This document shows positions 19,476 through 29,124 of a stretch of 64,000 bases of DNA, piece by piece. A program made the position numbers and the translations under genes. The DNA is taken from positions 2,666,001-2,730,000 of the forward strand of contig NZ_CP068771.1 in the NCBI RefSeq assembly GCF_018336935.1. Reading direction: 5' to 3'. Each line of letters opens with the position of its first letter. Within the stretch, counting starts at the first letter, position 1. This DNA comes from Serratia plymuthica (GTDB taxonomy: Bacteria > Pseudomonadota > Gammaproteobacteria > Enterobacterales > Enterobacteriaceae). The notes below the pieces were generated by a model. It was not told where the DNA came from. It saw only the letters and a list, made by a program, of their open reading frames with translations, and did no database searches.

Positions 19476-19491
19476 GCTGAATGGTGTCAGC
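19476..19491. promoter_or_regulatory. Cra (FruR) operator-like palindrome upstream of adhE
   Basis: GCTGAATGGTGTCAGC matches 14 of 16 positions of the extended Cra consensus GCTGAAWCGWTTCAGC. It lies 280 bp before the adhE ATG. E. coli adhE is reported to be repressed by Cra, which supports the call. Confidence 0.55.
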
Positions 19492-19502
19492 TTGCACTTT
19501 TC

Positions 19503-19516
19503 ATGATTTAAATCAC
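19503..19516. promoter_or_regulatory. FNR/CRP-like site upstream of adhE
   Basis: ATGATTTAAATCAC keeps 8 of 10 half-site positions of the FNR consensus TTGAT-N4-ATCAA. It lies beside the Cra-like site in the 520-bp adhE leader (19252-19771), which has no gene. The assignment is tentative because CRP and FNR sites resemble each other. Confidence 0.35.
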
Positions 19517-19771
19517 AAAACCGCTAATCAAGAGTAGTTAAGCTCTTAGTCGTAGTCAGGGAGTAGAACAGATTAAGGAAAAAGAGGTATCTCTGTTCAG
19601 CCCGCCGCTTCTCCCCGGAAGCCGTGGGAAAGCTCTTTAAGCAAATCAGCAGCATGCGTTGTATAGAATGGAAAGTCCTTGTTTTTAAGCGGCATTTTCC
19701 ACTTAGACGTCTATACTAGTTGCTCGCACGGCTTATTTACTGAAAGAGTTTAACATTATCAGGAGAGCATT

Positions 19772-22444
19772 ATGGCTGTAACGAATGTCGCTGAACTGAA
19801 CGAGCTAGTTGCACGTGTCAAAAAAGCCCAGCGCGAATATGCCAACTTCACTCAAGAGCAAGTTGATAAAATCTTCCGCGCTGCTGCCCTCGCCGCTGCC
19901 GATGCCCGTATTCCTCTGGCTAAAATGGCCGTTGCTGAATCCGGTATGGGTATCGTTGAAGATAAAGTGATCAAAAACCACTTCGCTTCAGAGTATATCT
20001 ACAACGCGTATAAAGATGAAAAAACCTGCGGTATCCTGTCCGAAGACGATACCTTTGGCACGATCACCATCGCCGAGCCTATCGGCTTGATTTGCGGTAT
20101 CGTCCCGACCACCAACCCAACTTCTACGGCTATTTTCAAAGCGTTGATCAGCCTGAAAACCCGTAACGGCATTATCTTCTCTCCGCACCCACGTGCGAAA
20201 AATGCCACCAATAAAGCCGCGGATATCGTGCTGCAAGCAGCGATTGCCGCCGGGGCACCAAAAGACATCGTCGGCTGGATTGACCAGCCTACCGTTGAAC
20301 TGTCCAACCAGTTAATGCACCACCCGGACATCAACCTGATCCTCGCGACCGGCGGCCCAGGCATGGTGAAAGCCGCCTACAGCTCCGGCAAGCCTGCCAT
20401 CGGCGTCGGTGCCGGTAACACCCCGGTCGTGGTCGACGAAACAGCGGATATCAAACGCGTTGTTGCTTCGATCCTGATGTCGAAAACCTTCGACAGCGGT
20501 GTCATTTGCGCCTCCGAGCAGTCCGTCATCGTTGTAGACTCCATCTACGATGCAGTGCGCGAACGTTTCGCTTCTCACGGCGGCTACCTGCTGCAAGGCA
20601 AAGAGCTGAAGGCGGTCCAGGACATCATTCTGAAAAACGGCGGCCTGAACGCGGCCATCGTTGGCCAGTCTGCGCCGAAAATCGCCGAAATGGCCGGCAT
20701 TAAAGTGCCTGCAAGCACCAAGGTGCTGATCGGTGAAGTGAAACTGGTTGATGAATCCGAACCTTTCGCTCACGAAAAGCTGTCTCCGACGCTGGCAATG
20801 TATCGTGCCAAAGACTTTGAAGACGCCGTCAGCAAAGCCGAAAAACTGGTCGCCATGGGCGGTATCGGCCACACGTCCTGTCTGTACACCGACCAGGATA
20901 ACCAGCCGGAACGCGTTGCTTTCTTCGGCGACAAGATGAAAACCGCACGTATCCTGATCAACACCCCGGCGTCTCAGGGTGGTATCGGTGACCTGTACAA
21001 CTTTAAACTCGCTCCGTCACTGACGCTGGGCTGCGGTTCCTGGGGTGGTAACTCCATCTCTGAAAACGTCGGTCCAAAACACTTGATCAACAAGAAAACT
21101 GTAGCGAAGCGAGCAGAAAACATGTTGTGGCATAAACTTCCGAAATCAATCTACTTCCGCCGTGGCTCATTGCCTATCGCGCTGGAAGAAGTAGCGACCG
21201 ACGGGGCAAAACGCGCCTTCATTGTGACCGACCGCTACCTGTTCAACAACGGCTATGCAGACCAGATCACCACGGTTCTGAAATCGCACGGCCTTGAAAC
21301 AGAAGTGTTCTTTGAGGTAGAAGCTGACCCAACGCTGTCCATCGTGCGTAAAGGCGCCGAGCAGATGAACTCCTTCAAACCAGACGTGATCATCGCGCTG
21401 GGCGGCGGTTCACCGATGGATGCTGCGAAGATCATGTGGGTGTTGTACGAGCATCCGGAAACTCATTTCGAAGACCTGGCGCTGCGCTTTATGGATATCC
21501 GTAAACGTATCTACAAGTTCCCGAAAATGGGCGTCAAAGCGAAAATGATTGCCGTCACCACCACCTCAGGCACCGGTTCTGAAGTCACGCCGTTTGCGGT
21601 AGTGACCGACGATGCGACCGGCCAGAAATACCCGCTGGCTGACTACGCATTGACGCCGGATATGGCGATCGTTGACGCCAATTTGGTGATGAACATGCCG
21701 AAATCGCTGTGTGCCTTCGGCGGCCTGGATGCGGTTACCCACGCGCTGGAAGCTTACGTTTCGGTACTGGCGAACGAATACTCTGACGGCCAGGCGCTGC
21801 AAGCGCTGAAATTGCTGAAAGAATATCTGCCAGCCAGCTACAAAGACGGCGCCAAGAACCCGGTAGCCCGTGAGCGCGTGCATAACGCCGCGACCATTGC
21901 CGGTATCGCGTTTGCCAACGCCTTCCTGGGGGTTTGCCACTCCATGGCCCACAAACTGGGCTCCGAGTTCCACATCCCGCACGGTCTGGCCAACGCCATG
22001 TTGATCTCCAACGTCATTCGCTATAACGCGAACGACAATCCGACCAAGCAGACGGCCTTCAGCCAGTACGACCGCCCACAGGCACGTCGTCGCTACGCTG
22101 AGATCGCCGACCACCTCGGCCTGAGCGCACCGGGCGACCGTACCGCGCAAAAAATCGAGAAACTGCTGGTGTGGCTCGATGAGATCAAAACCGAGCTGGG
22201 CATCCCTGCTTCCATCCGTGAAGCCGGCGTACAGGAAGCCGATTTCCTGGCGAAGGTCGACAAACTGTCCGAAGACGCTTTTGACGACCAGTGTACCGGC
22301 GCCAACCCGCGTTATCCGCTGATTGCAGAACTGAAGCAAATCATGCTGGATACCTTCTACGGCCGTAAGTTCAGCGAAGCGGATGATGAAGAAGTTGTGG
22401 TTGCACCGGTTGCGGCCAAAACGGAAAAAAAGTCCAAAAAATAA
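19772..22444 (+). CDS. adhE: Bifunctional acetaldehyde-CoA / alcohol dehydrogenase AdhE
   Basis: An 890-residue fermentative enzyme that reduces acetyl-CoA to acetaldehyde and then ethanol, using NADH, and assembles into spirosomes. The N-terminal half (to ~440) is a CoA-acylating aldehyde dehydrogenase with catalytic Cys in SGVICASEQSV. The C-terminal half (~450-870) is an iron-dependent alcohol dehydrogenase, with GGGSPMDAAK for NAD and the iron-binding His residues in VCHSMAHKLGSEFHIPHGL. The tail after residue ~870 is Lys-rich (KTEKKSKK). Ribosome site CAGGAGAGC. The long leader carries Cra- and FNR-like sites. Confidence 0.97.
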   Translation: MAVTNVAELNELVARVKKAQREYANFTQEQVDKIFRAAALAAADARIPLAKMAVAESGMGIVEDKVIKNHFASEYIYNAYKDEKTCGILSEDDTFGTITIAEPIGLICGIVPTTNPTSTAIFKALISLKTRNGIIFSPHPRAKNATNKAADIVLQAAIAAGAPKDIVGWIDQPTVELSNQLMHHPDINLILATGGPGMVKAAYSSGKPAIGVGAGNTPVVVDETADIKRVVASILMSKTFDSGVICASEQSVIVVDSIYDAVRERFASHGGYLLQGKELKAVQDIILKNGGLNAAIVGQSAPKIAEMAGIKVPASTKVLIGEVKLVDESEPFAHEKLSPTLAMYRAKDFEDAVSKAEKLVAMGGIGHTSCLYTDQDNQPERVAFFGDKMKTARILINTPASQGGIGDLYNFKLAPSLTLGCGSWGGNSISENVGPKHLINKKTVAKRAENMLWHKLPKSIYFRRGSLPIALEEVATDGAKRAFIVTDRYLFNNGYADQITTVLKSHGLETEVFFEVEADPTLSIVRKGAEQMNSFKPDVIIALGGGSPMDAAKIMWVLYEHPETHFEDLALRFMDIRKRIYKFPKMGVKAKMIAVTTTSGTGSEVTPFAVVTDDATGQKYPLADYALTPDMAIVDANLVMNMPKSLCAFGGLDAVTHALEAYVSVLANEYSDGQALQALKLLKEYLPASYKDGAKNPVARERVHNAATIAGIAFANAFLGVCHSMAHKLGSEFHIPHGLANAMLISNVIRYNANDNPTKQTAFSQYDRPQARRRYAEIADHLGLSAPGDRTAQKIEKLLVWLDEIKTELGIPASIREAGVQEADFLAKVDKLSEDAFDDQCTGANPRYPLIAELKQIMLDTFYGRKFSEADDEEVVVAPVAAKTEKKSKK

Positions 22445-22461
22445 CGGTTCATTGAGCCGAC

Positions 22462-22489
22462 AAAAAAACCGCCGAAAGGCGGTTTTTTT
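22462..22489. terminator. Terminator between adhE and tdk
   Basis: A 12-bp stem AAAAAAACCGCC/GGCGGTTTTTTT with a GAAA loop. It works in both directions, though tdk ends 80 bp further on. Confidence 0.93.
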
Positions 22490-22569
22490 ATGCCGAGGGA
22501 TAATCTACTCGGTCTCTCGGCTCAATAGTGCCAAAACGCCCCACAAAGCACGTTACGCTGCCCGGAGGC

Positions 22570-23154
22570 TCACTCCGGCGCCTGTATGGCTTCCTTGTAA
22601 TGTTTGCGGCAAACGGACACATAGCTCTCGTTACCGCCTATCACTACCTGTTCACCGGCATGCATTGCCCGGCCGCTTTCATCCAGCCTTAGCACCATAT
22701 TCGCCTTGCGACCGCAATGGCAGATGGTTTTCAACTCCACCAGCTTATCCGCCCAGGCCAGTAAATATTGGCTGCCTATGAACAACTCACCCAGGAAGTC
22801 GGTGCGCAGCCCATAGCACAAGACCGGAATATCCAGTTGGTCAACTACGTCGCACAATTGCTCAACCTGCGCTTTCGTCAAGAATTGGCTTTCATCCAAT
22901 AATACGCAGTGTACCGGCTGCTGCTGATGTTCCTGAGCAATCATGGTATAGAGCATGGAATCATTATTATAGAGCTGCGCCTGGGACGACAACCCGATGC
23001 GCGAACTCACCTTACCGACGCCAAAACGGTGATCGATTTCAGCAGTAAACACCAGCGTGCGCATACCACGTTCTTGATAATTATATGAAGATTGTAACAG
23101 CGCGGTGGATTTTCCTGCATTCATAGCAGAATAATAAAAATAAAGTTGAGCCAT
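22570..23154 (-). CDS. tdk: Thymidine kinase
   Basis: A 194-residue type II thymidine kinase that phosphorylates thymidine and deoxyuridine with ATP for salvage. The P-loop is [13 protein letters not shown] at residues ~9-21, the Walker B/lid region is VLLDESQFL, and zinc is bound by the Cys of TICHCGRK and SVCRKHY. The start at 23154 ([17 protein letters not shown]) follows GGAG and matches E. coli; a 21-codon extension is rejected. The C-terminus is shorter than E. coli Tdk (205 residues), ending [10 protein letters not shown]. Confidence 0.96.
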   Translation of the reverse strand: MAQLYFYYSAMNAGKSTALLQSSYNYQERGMRTLVFTAEIDHRFGVGKVSSRIGLSSQAQLYNNDSMLYTMIAQEHQQQPVHCVLLDESQFLTKAQVEQLCDVVDQLDIPVLCYGLRTDFLGELFIGSQYLLAWADKLVELKTICHCGRKANMVLRLDESGRAMHAGEQVVIGGNESYVSVCRKHYKEAIQAPE

Positions 23155-23853
23155 GGGCCCGTAACTCCAATGGTATAAGAAATATTCAGACGTTGATTCA
23201 AACGCCAAGTGTACCATAACCCGCCGGCCTGCTCATGCTCTCGGATCAATATCCCGGCAAAGGTAATAGCAGGCTTTCAAATGAAACATTTCGTCCTGAC
23301 CCCGCCCCCTTTTACATCTATTTACAGGATAATCTTTGCCTGCCATCACTATTAATTATCGCTAATGATTTGCCCTCAGCATTAATGGTTAAGCGGGTGG
23401 AGAGAAGCCGCCACACCATCGCCTCCCTGTTACAGGTTCAAATCTATTAGCTCCCTCCAGGGCGAGGCCGAGAAATTTAATGACATAAAACAGGCAAACG
23501 CACAGTTCTTGACGTTATCTTTACCTGCATACCCCCATTGTTTACAATGTTTGCAGACTAAAACGCGTGATTGAGCCCACAGAATTCATCGTAATATTGA
23601 TATAAAACACAATTATAACTTAGCCATAAATGCCTTTCAGCCCCGCCAAACATAGTGCGGCTGTTGAAAATTTGACTTAAAAATGGAGGTTGTAATACTT
23701 AACATCCCTGCCTATATTAGTCGGACTGATCTGATTAATCGTTTTTTTAAAGACAAATTTGAGTACTCCTTTCAATTTGGCTATTGCAGAAAAGAAAAGA
23801 GCACTCTATTATTATCCAGACGCCCCCCACCAATATAATTTGAGACTAGGACA
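23155..23853. other. Long gap between tdk and hns
   Basis: About 700 bp, AT-rich toward hns, with no convincing gene. A possible hns promoter has TTGACT at 23672-23677 and AATACT at 23694-23699, spaced 16 bp. A long AT-rich upstream zone fits H-NS autoregulation, which is known in E. coli. A 51-codon frame starting inside this promoter lacks a ribosome site and was not accepted. Confidence 0.45.
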
Positions 23854-24261
23854 ATGAGCGAAGCATTAAAGATTTTGAACAACATCCGTACTCTACGCGC
23901 ACAGGCAAGAGAATGCAGCCTGGAAACGCTGGAAGAGATGCTTGAAAAACTGGAAGTTGTTGTGAACGAACGTCGCGAAGAAGACAGCCAGGCTCAAGCA
24001 GAAGTGGAAGAACGCACTCGTAAATTGCAGCAATATCGTGAAATGCTGATTGCTGACGGTATTGACCCAAATGAACTGCTGCAAACTATGGCTGCAACTA
24101 AAGCTGCAGGTAAAGCTAAACGTGCAGCACGTCCAGCCAAATACCAATATAAAGACGAAAACGGCGAACTGAAAACCTGGACCGGCCAAGGCCGTACCCC
24201 AGCGGTGATTAAGAAAGCTATCGAAGAGCAAGGTAAATCTCTGGACGATTTCCTGCTGTAA
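23854..24261 (+). CDS. hns: Nucleoid-associated silencer H-NS
   Basis: A 135-residue global repressor of AT-rich and horizontally acquired DNA. The N-terminal helices ([20 protein letters not shown]) dimerise and a coiled coil extends to ~residue 60. After a flexible linker the C-terminal DNA-binding domain ([18 protein letters not shown]) carries the QGR minor-groove loop. It starts at ATG 23854 and ends before a strong terminator. Position next to tdk and galU is as in E. coli. Confidence 0.97.
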   Translation: MSEALKILNNIRTLRAQARECSLETLEEMLEKLEVVVNERREEDSQAQAEVEERTRKLQQYREMLIADGIDPNELLQTMAATKAAGKAKRAARPAKYQYKDENGELKTWTGQGRTPAVIKKAIEEQGKSLDDFLL

Positions 24262-24280
24262 TAGCGTTTCGCTGTATGTA

Positions 24281-24308
24281 AAAAAGGCTTCCTCGGGGAG
24301 CCTTTTTT
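24281..24308 (+). terminator. Terminator of hns
   Basis: A stem AAAAAGGCT/AGCCTTTTT extended by GC pairs with one wobble, followed by T residues, 20 bp after the hns stop. Confidence 0.88.
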
Positions 24309-24432
24309 GTTATGTGTATTTTCTGCCCCCCCGTTCCGCAGCTTAGCTTTTAGGCAAATATCCGATACTCGCCATACCCCTCAGGCTTCTTATCCCGATA
24401 ACTACTGGGCACCCAGGCGTTTTTCAAGCCAT

Positions 24433-24453
24433 AAAAAAAGGGGCCATAGCCCC
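24433..24453 (-). terminator. Terminator of the galU-ugd-epimerase operon
   Basis: On the minus strand the stem GGGGC/GCCCC with a 4-nt loop is followed by seven T residues. It lies about 27 bp after the last gene of the operon. Confidence 0.85.
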
Positions 24454-24479
24454 CTTTATTACATTGCCCAGTTGTTCAA

Positions 24480-25490
24480 TTACTGAACTTTATAAAATGT
24501 CTTGTACCACTCGACAAAGCGTTTCACGCCCTCTTCAACGCCGGTTTTCGGTTTGAAACCGATGACACGATAAAGATCGGCGGTATCGGCACTGGTATCT
24601 AAAACGTCGCCAGGTTGCATCGGCAGCATATTCTTGCGTGCCTCAATCCCTAATGCCCGCTCCAGCGCGTGAATATATTCCATCAGCTTCACCGGGCTGC
24701 TATTGCCGATATTATAGACATGGTATGGTGCAGAACTGCTCGCCAGTGAGCCCTGCTCGACCGTCCATGCCGCATCAGCCTGAGGAATAACCGCCTGCAA
24801 CCGCACAATAGACTCAGCAATGTCGTCAATGTAGGTAAAGTCACGGTGCATCTCACCGTGGTTATATACATCGATACTTTCACCCGCCAATATGGCCTTG
24901 GTAAATTTAAACAATGCCATATCCGGGCGGCCCCACGGGCCATATACGGTAAAGAAGCGCAGACCTGTGGTCGGAATACCATATAAATGGGAATAGCTGT
25001 GCGACATCAGCTCATTGGCTTTTTTGGTAGCCGCATACAATGACACCGGATGATCAACAGAGTCCTCTGTCGAAAATGGCAGTTTGCTGTTCAGGCCGTA
25101 TACCGAACTGGAAGAGGCATATAACAGATGCTCAACTTTATTGTAGCGACACCCTTCCAGCACGTTTAAATGCCCAATGAGATTGGCATCCGCGTAGGCC
25201 AGAGGATTTTCCAGCGAATAACGCACGCCCGCCTGTGCTCCAAGATGAATCACCCGTTGAAACTTTTGCTCTGCAAACAGCTTCGCCATACCTTCGCGAT
25301 CGGCCAGATCTAACTTAATAAACTCAAAGTCGGATTTATCTGAAAGCAACTCAAGGCGGGCCATTTTCAGACCCACATCGTAATACTCATTCAGGTTGTC
25401 GATACCGACAACCTGATGCCCGGCAGCCAACAAACGCTCAGCAACGTGATAGCCAATAAATCCTGCAGCGCCTGTAACCAGGAATTTCAT
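24480..25490 (-). CDS. NAD-dependent UDP-glucuronate 4-epimerase (probable)
   Basis: A 336-residue short-chain dehydrogenase/reductase epimerase. The NAD motif GAAGFIGYHVAERLL is at residues 7-21, the catalytic Ser cluster is ASSSSVYG and the Tyr-Lys pair is YAATKKANE. The sequence pattern, including GIDNLNEYYDVGLKMARL and FTVYGPWGRPDMALFKFT, is that of enzymes turning UDP-glucuronate into UDP-galacturonate, rather than GalE. It sits 9 bp after ugd, which makes its substrate. The product probably feeds LPS core, O-antigen or capsule. The substrate call is by family resemblance and context. Confidence 0.85.
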   Translation of the reverse strand: MKFLVTGAAGFIGYHVAERLLAAGHQVVGIDNLNEYYDVGLKMARLELLSDKSDFEFIKLDLADREGMAKLFAEQKFQRVIHLGAQAGVRYSLENPLAYADANLIGHLNVLEGCRYNKVEHLLYASSSSVYGLNSKLPFSTEDSVDHPVSLYAATKKANELMSHSYSHLYGIPTTGLRFFTVYGPWGRPDMALFKFTKAILAGESIDVYNHGEMHRDFTYIDDIAESIVRLQAVIPQADAAWTVEQGSLASSSAPYHVYNIGNSSPVKLMEYIHALERALGIEARKNMLPMQPGDVLDTSADTADLYRVIGFKPKTGVEEGVKRFVEWYKTFYKVQ

Positions 25491-25499
25491 GTTAACCCC

Positions 25500-26843
25500 T
25501 TAGATCACCGGCTGAATGGACGCGCCACGGCCAATTGCATAATACGTAAAGCCACGGCTTTCCAGACGTTCCGGATCAAACAGGTTGCGGCCATCAAAGA
25601 TTACCGGCTGTTTCAGAGAACCTTTAATCACATCGAAGTCTGGCGCACGGAAGTTCTGCCATTCGGTACAGATAACCAGAGCGTCAGCCCCCTGCAGCGC
25701 AGCCTCTTTGGTGTCTACCAGCTTCAGGTCTTCACGCTGACCATAGATGCGTTGAACTTCGTTCATGGCTTCTGGGTCGAAGGCCTGAACGATAGCACCC
25801 GCTTCCCACAGTTGCTCCATCAGTACACGGCTGGATGCCTCACGCATGTCGTCGGTATTCGGTTTGAATGCCAGCCCCCACAATGCGAAGGTTTTGCCTT
25901 TCAGATCCTCACCAAAGTGATGTTTGATAAATTTGGTCAGCTTATATTTTTGCTGATAGTTAACCTGCTCTACCGCCTGCAGCAGTTTTGGCTGGTAACC
26001 AATATGCTCCGCGGTGCGGATCAGCGCTTGAACGTCTTTCGGGAAACAGGAACCGCCATAGCCACAGCCAGGGTAGATGAAGTGGTAACCGATACGTGAG
26101 TCAGAACCGATCCCCTGACGTACTTTCTCAATATCCGCTCCCAGCATTTCAGCCAGGTTAGACATTTCGTTCATAAAGCTGATCTTGGTCGCCAGCATGC
26201 AGTTGGCGGCATATTTGGTCAGCTCGGCGCTGCGGATATCCATCATGATCATGCGATCGTGATTGCGGTTGAACGGCTCGTAAAGCTCACGGATCGGCTC
26301 GATAACTTCTTTGTTGTCGGTACCGATAACAATACGCTCCGGACGCATGCAGTCCGCAACCGCCGCGCCTTCTTTCAGGAACTCTGGATTGGAAACCACG
26401 TCGAAAGGCACTGTGCTACCGCGTTGCTTCAGGGTTTCTTCCATCACCTGGCGGACTTTATCTGCGGTACCGACCGGAACGGTAGATTTATCGATCACCA
26501 CTTTGCGATCGGTCATATGTTCCGCGATGGTGCGCGCTACGGCAGTCACGTATTTCAGATCGGCAGAGCCGTCTTCGTCTGGCGGCGTGCCTACAGCAAT
26601 AAACTGAATGGTGCCGTGTGCAACGCCGGCTTTGGCATCGGTGGTGAAGTGCAAACGTCCCGCTTCAAAGTTCTGTTGCACCAACGGCGTGAGGCCGGGT
26701 TCAAAAATAGGGATATTCCCTTTTTTCAGGTTTTCGACTTTACGCTCGTCAACATCAATACACATAACGTCATGACCGACTTCGGCCAGTACCGCAGCCT
26801 GCACCAGGCCAACATAGCCAATACCAAAAACTGTTACTTTCAT
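25500..26843 (-). CDS. ugd: UDP-glucose 6-dehydrogenase
   Basis: A 447-residue enzyme that oxidises UDP-glucose to UDP-glucuronate with two NAD. The Rossmann motif is [19 protein letters not shown], the catalytic Cys is in YGGSCFPKD, and [16 protein letters not shown] is in the C-terminal UDP-binding part. It belongs to the longer (about 440-residue) class, unlike the 388-residue E. coli Ugd, so it is likely not its direct orthologue. It lies between galU (43-bp gap) and an epimerase (9-bp gap). UDP-GlcA also feeds Ara4N lipid A modification. Confidence 0.94.
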   Translation of the reverse strand: MKVTVFGIGYVGLVQAAVLAEVGHDVMCIDVDERKVENLKKGNIPIFEPGLTPLVQQNFEAGRLHFTTDAKAGVAHGTIQFIAVGTPPDEDGSADLKYVTAVARTIAEHMTDRKVVIDKSTVPVGTADKVRQVMEETLKQRGSTVPFDVVSNPEFLKEGAAVADCMRPERIVIGTDNKEVIEPIRELYEPFNRNHDRMIMMDIRSAELTKYAANCMLATKISFMNEMSNLAEMLGADIEKVRQGIGSDSRIGYHFIYPGCGYGGSCFPKDVQALIRTAEHIGYQPKLLQAVEQVNYQQKYKLTKFIKHHFGEDLKGKTFALWGLAFKPNTDDMREASSRVLMEQLWEAGAIVQAFDPEAMNEVQRIYGQREDLKLVDTKEAALQGADALVICTEWQNFRAPDFDVIKGSLKQPVIFDGRNLFDPERLESRGFTYYAIGRGASIQPVI

Positions 26844-26886
26844 GGGAAAATCCTAGTTTTTCAAATTAAGACGAAAGATAAATAAA

Positions 26887-27804
26887 TTACTTCTTATCAG
26901 CGGCCAGCAACTGTTGCAACCACTGAGAAAATTCTTTGCCAAGGCTGGCATGGCGCAGACCATACTCGACGAAAGCCTGCATGTAGCCCAGCTTGTTGCC
27001 GCAGTCATGGCTCACCCCTTTGAGGTGATAGGCTTCTACCGTTTCCTGTTGCATCAGCATTTCAATGCTATCGGTAAGTTGAATCTCTCCACCGGCGCCC
27101 GGAGGCGTTTTCGCCAGCAGCGGCCAGATATCGGCAGAAAGTACATAACGGCCCACAATGGCCAGATTTGACGGCGCTTCGTCTGGCGAAGGTTTTTCCA
27201 CCACGCTGACCATCGGAGCGCTTTCGCCCGCCTGCAGTGCATAACCCTTGCAGTCCGCTACGCCATAATTGCCGACATCTTTCTGCGGCACAGGTTCAAC
27301 CATGATCTGGCTGATACCGGTTTGTTCGAACCGCTGCAGCATTTCGTGCAAATTGTCTTTTTTCAGATCGGCGCTGTACTCATCAAGGATCACGTCCGGC
27401 AAAATTACGGCGACCGGCTCATCGCCCACCAACGGATAAGCGCACATAATGGCGTGCCCAAGGCCTTTCGCCACGCCCTGACGCACTTGCATCACGGTAA
27501 CGCCCTTCGGGCAGATAGACTGGACTTCATCCAGCAACTGACGTTTGACGCGTTTTTCCAACATCGCTTCCAGCTCAAAACTGGTATCGAAATGGTTTTC
27601 AATCGAATTCTTGGAGGAGTGGGTTACCAACACAATTTCATTAATCCCTGCCGCAATGCATTCATTGACCACGTACTGGATCAATGGCTTGTCAACCAGC
27701 GGCAACATTTCTTTGGGGATGGCTTTTGTCGCCGGCAACATTCGTGTTCCCAAGCCTGCAACCGGGATCACGGCTTTTCTGACTTTACGATTTACAGCAG
27801 GCAT
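26887..27804 (-). CDS. galU: UTP-glucose-1-phosphate uridylyltransferase
   Basis: A 305-residue nucleotidyltransferase making UDP-glucose from UTP and glucose-1-phosphate. The N-terminal signature [20 protein letters not shown] is at residues ~16-35, and [12 protein letters not shown] and [13 protein letters not shown] are conserved. It is first in an operon with ugd and an epimerase, so one transcript supplies three UDP-sugars in order. In E. coli galU stands next to hns and rssB without the two extra genes, so these were added or retained here. Confidence 0.96.
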   Translation of the reverse strand: MPAVNRKVRKAVIPVAGLGTRMLPATKAIPKEMLPLVDKPLIQYVVNECIAAGINEIVLVTHSSKNSIENHFDTSFELEAMLEKRVKRQLLDEVQSICPKGVTVMQVRQGVAKGLGHAIMCAYPLVGDEPVAVILPDVILDEYSADLKKDNLHEMLQRFEQTGISQIMVEPVPQKDVGNYGVADCKGYALQAGESAPMVSVVEKPSPDEAPSNLAIVGRYVLSADIWPLLAKTPPGAGGEIQLTDSIEMLMQQETVEAYHLKGVSHDCGNKLGYMQAFVEYGLRHASLGKEFSQWLQQLLAADKK

Positions 27805-28002
27805 TATTTCCTCTCTCTAATAGCGCTCGTTTTATGAGCTTCATCTGCCACACAAAAAACCTTCGGAGTATACCAGCTTATGTCTGCCAGGCATTAGTCT
27901 GAGCACAAATAGAAAAAATTTAGGACAATTACCCAATCAGATTTTCTGCGATAAAAATAAGCAGGTTCAATATTTGAATTTCAAATAACATTTTACAACG
28001 GC

Positions 28003-29019
28003 TTACCGTTCGGCGCTGAGCATCAGCCGCAGCCTGCCCCCAGTGCCCCAGACCTGACACTGCCAGGCGGAACAATGCTGACTGATTTGGTTCATGTAGG
28101 TCGCGCCCAGCATGCCCAAAGGCACGCCGTTGCTCAGTTGGATTTGATTGTCACCGGTATTCACATTGGCATGCAGACCGGCAGAAACCAGAATCAGGTT
28201 TTTATATTCGGCGTGATAATAACCGACTAACAACGGGAATTGCCCTTCCAGCTTGCCTTGTCGCAATAATTGATTAACTTGCTTTAACAATGTCGTCATT
28301 TGCGGTAGCCGTTGATGCTGATTAGCTAAATGATCCTGCAATAACCCATTAAATAAAGCACGCAGCAACAGTGCCGCCAATACGCCATTATCACCGGCAC
28401 GGGTTACATCCAGGCAATAGAAAGCGAGATCCTTATCCGACAGCGCCGCTATATCCAACACCAACCCCGGATTCTCGCCGGTGGTTAATTGCCGGTAATT
28501 GATCCGACAGTGAGCTACGGTCTGTTGCACTGGCGGCTGAAGTTGTTTGAGCAATTTTACCGCTTCAGAAGGATTTTTACTCAACGCATCCCAATCTTTG
28601 AACAGGTCGGCTTCTTCCAGAGCCGGGGAGGTAAACATATTGGGATACAAACACCCCAATACCGCTTCACGCAACCGGTTGAGATCGGCCACCGGTTTCA
28701 GCAACACGTCCTGCACGCCCAGGCGCAGCACCTTGGCAATATCCGCCATTTTGTCCGTAGCCGAAATCACCAGCACAGGGATTTGCACACCCTGCAGCCG
28801 CAGATGTTCTACAAACTCGATCCCGCCCATTTCCGGCATGGCGAGATCGCACAAGATTAAATCGGGGTGAACATCGTCGACTGCACTCAGCGCCTGCAAA
28901 CCATTGGTCGCTTCACTGGTCTCCGCTCCCAACGATTTCAAATAGCCAACAAGCACGGAACGAAACACCAGTTCGTCCTCAACGATCAAAATGCGCTTGT
29001 GAGTGAATGGTAATGCCAT
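28003..29019 (-). CDS. rssB: Two-component response regulator RssB, adaptor for RpoS proteolysis
   Basis: A 338-residue protein. The N-terminal receiver domain has ILIVEDELVFRS and phosphoacceptor Asp in LILCDLAMPEMGG, with the Lys in VLLKPVADL. The C-terminal domain resembles a degenerate PP2C phosphatase (LVLDIAALSDKDLAFYCLDV). RssB delivers sigma-S to ClpXP; phosphorylation and Ira proteins tune it. The start at 29019 (MALPFTHKR) is set by AGAGG nine bases upstream; longer readings lack a ribosome site. It follows rssA by 105 bp, as in E. coli. Confidence 0.95.
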   Translation of the reverse strand: MALPFTHKRILIVEDELVFRSVLVGYLKSLGAETSEATNGLQALSAVDDVHPDLILCDLAMPEMGGIEFVEHLRLQGVQIPVLVISATDKMADIAKVLRLGVQDVLLKPVADLNRLREAVLGCLYPNMFTSPALEEADLFKDWDALSKNPSEAVKLLKQLQPPVQQTVAHCRINYRQLTTGENPGLVLDIAALSDKDLAFYCLDVTRAGDNGVLAALLLRALFNGLLQDHLANQHQRLPQMTTLLKQVNQLLRQGKLEGQFPLLVGYYHAEYKNLILVSAGLHANVNTGDNQIQLSNGVPLGMLGATYMNQISQHCSAWQCQVWGTGGRLRLMLSAER

Positions 29020-29124
29020 CAGCCGAGCCTCTTCCCTTTTCATAGTGTAATAGTGGCTCAAAAAGGTCATTTACGCTTGCCGGAAAATTTCCCGACCGTA
29101 CGTTGCACCCCCTGGAACCGGCAG

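Noticed and set aside
23691..23840. 51-codon frame upstream of hns
   Set aside because: Starts inside the likely hns promoter and has no ribosome site.
24315..24475. Minus-strand peptide-like frame (GGYGPFFYGLKNAWVP...) after the epimerase gene
   Set aside because: It has no start codon with a ribosome site and runs through the operon terminator; kept only as a possible remnant.
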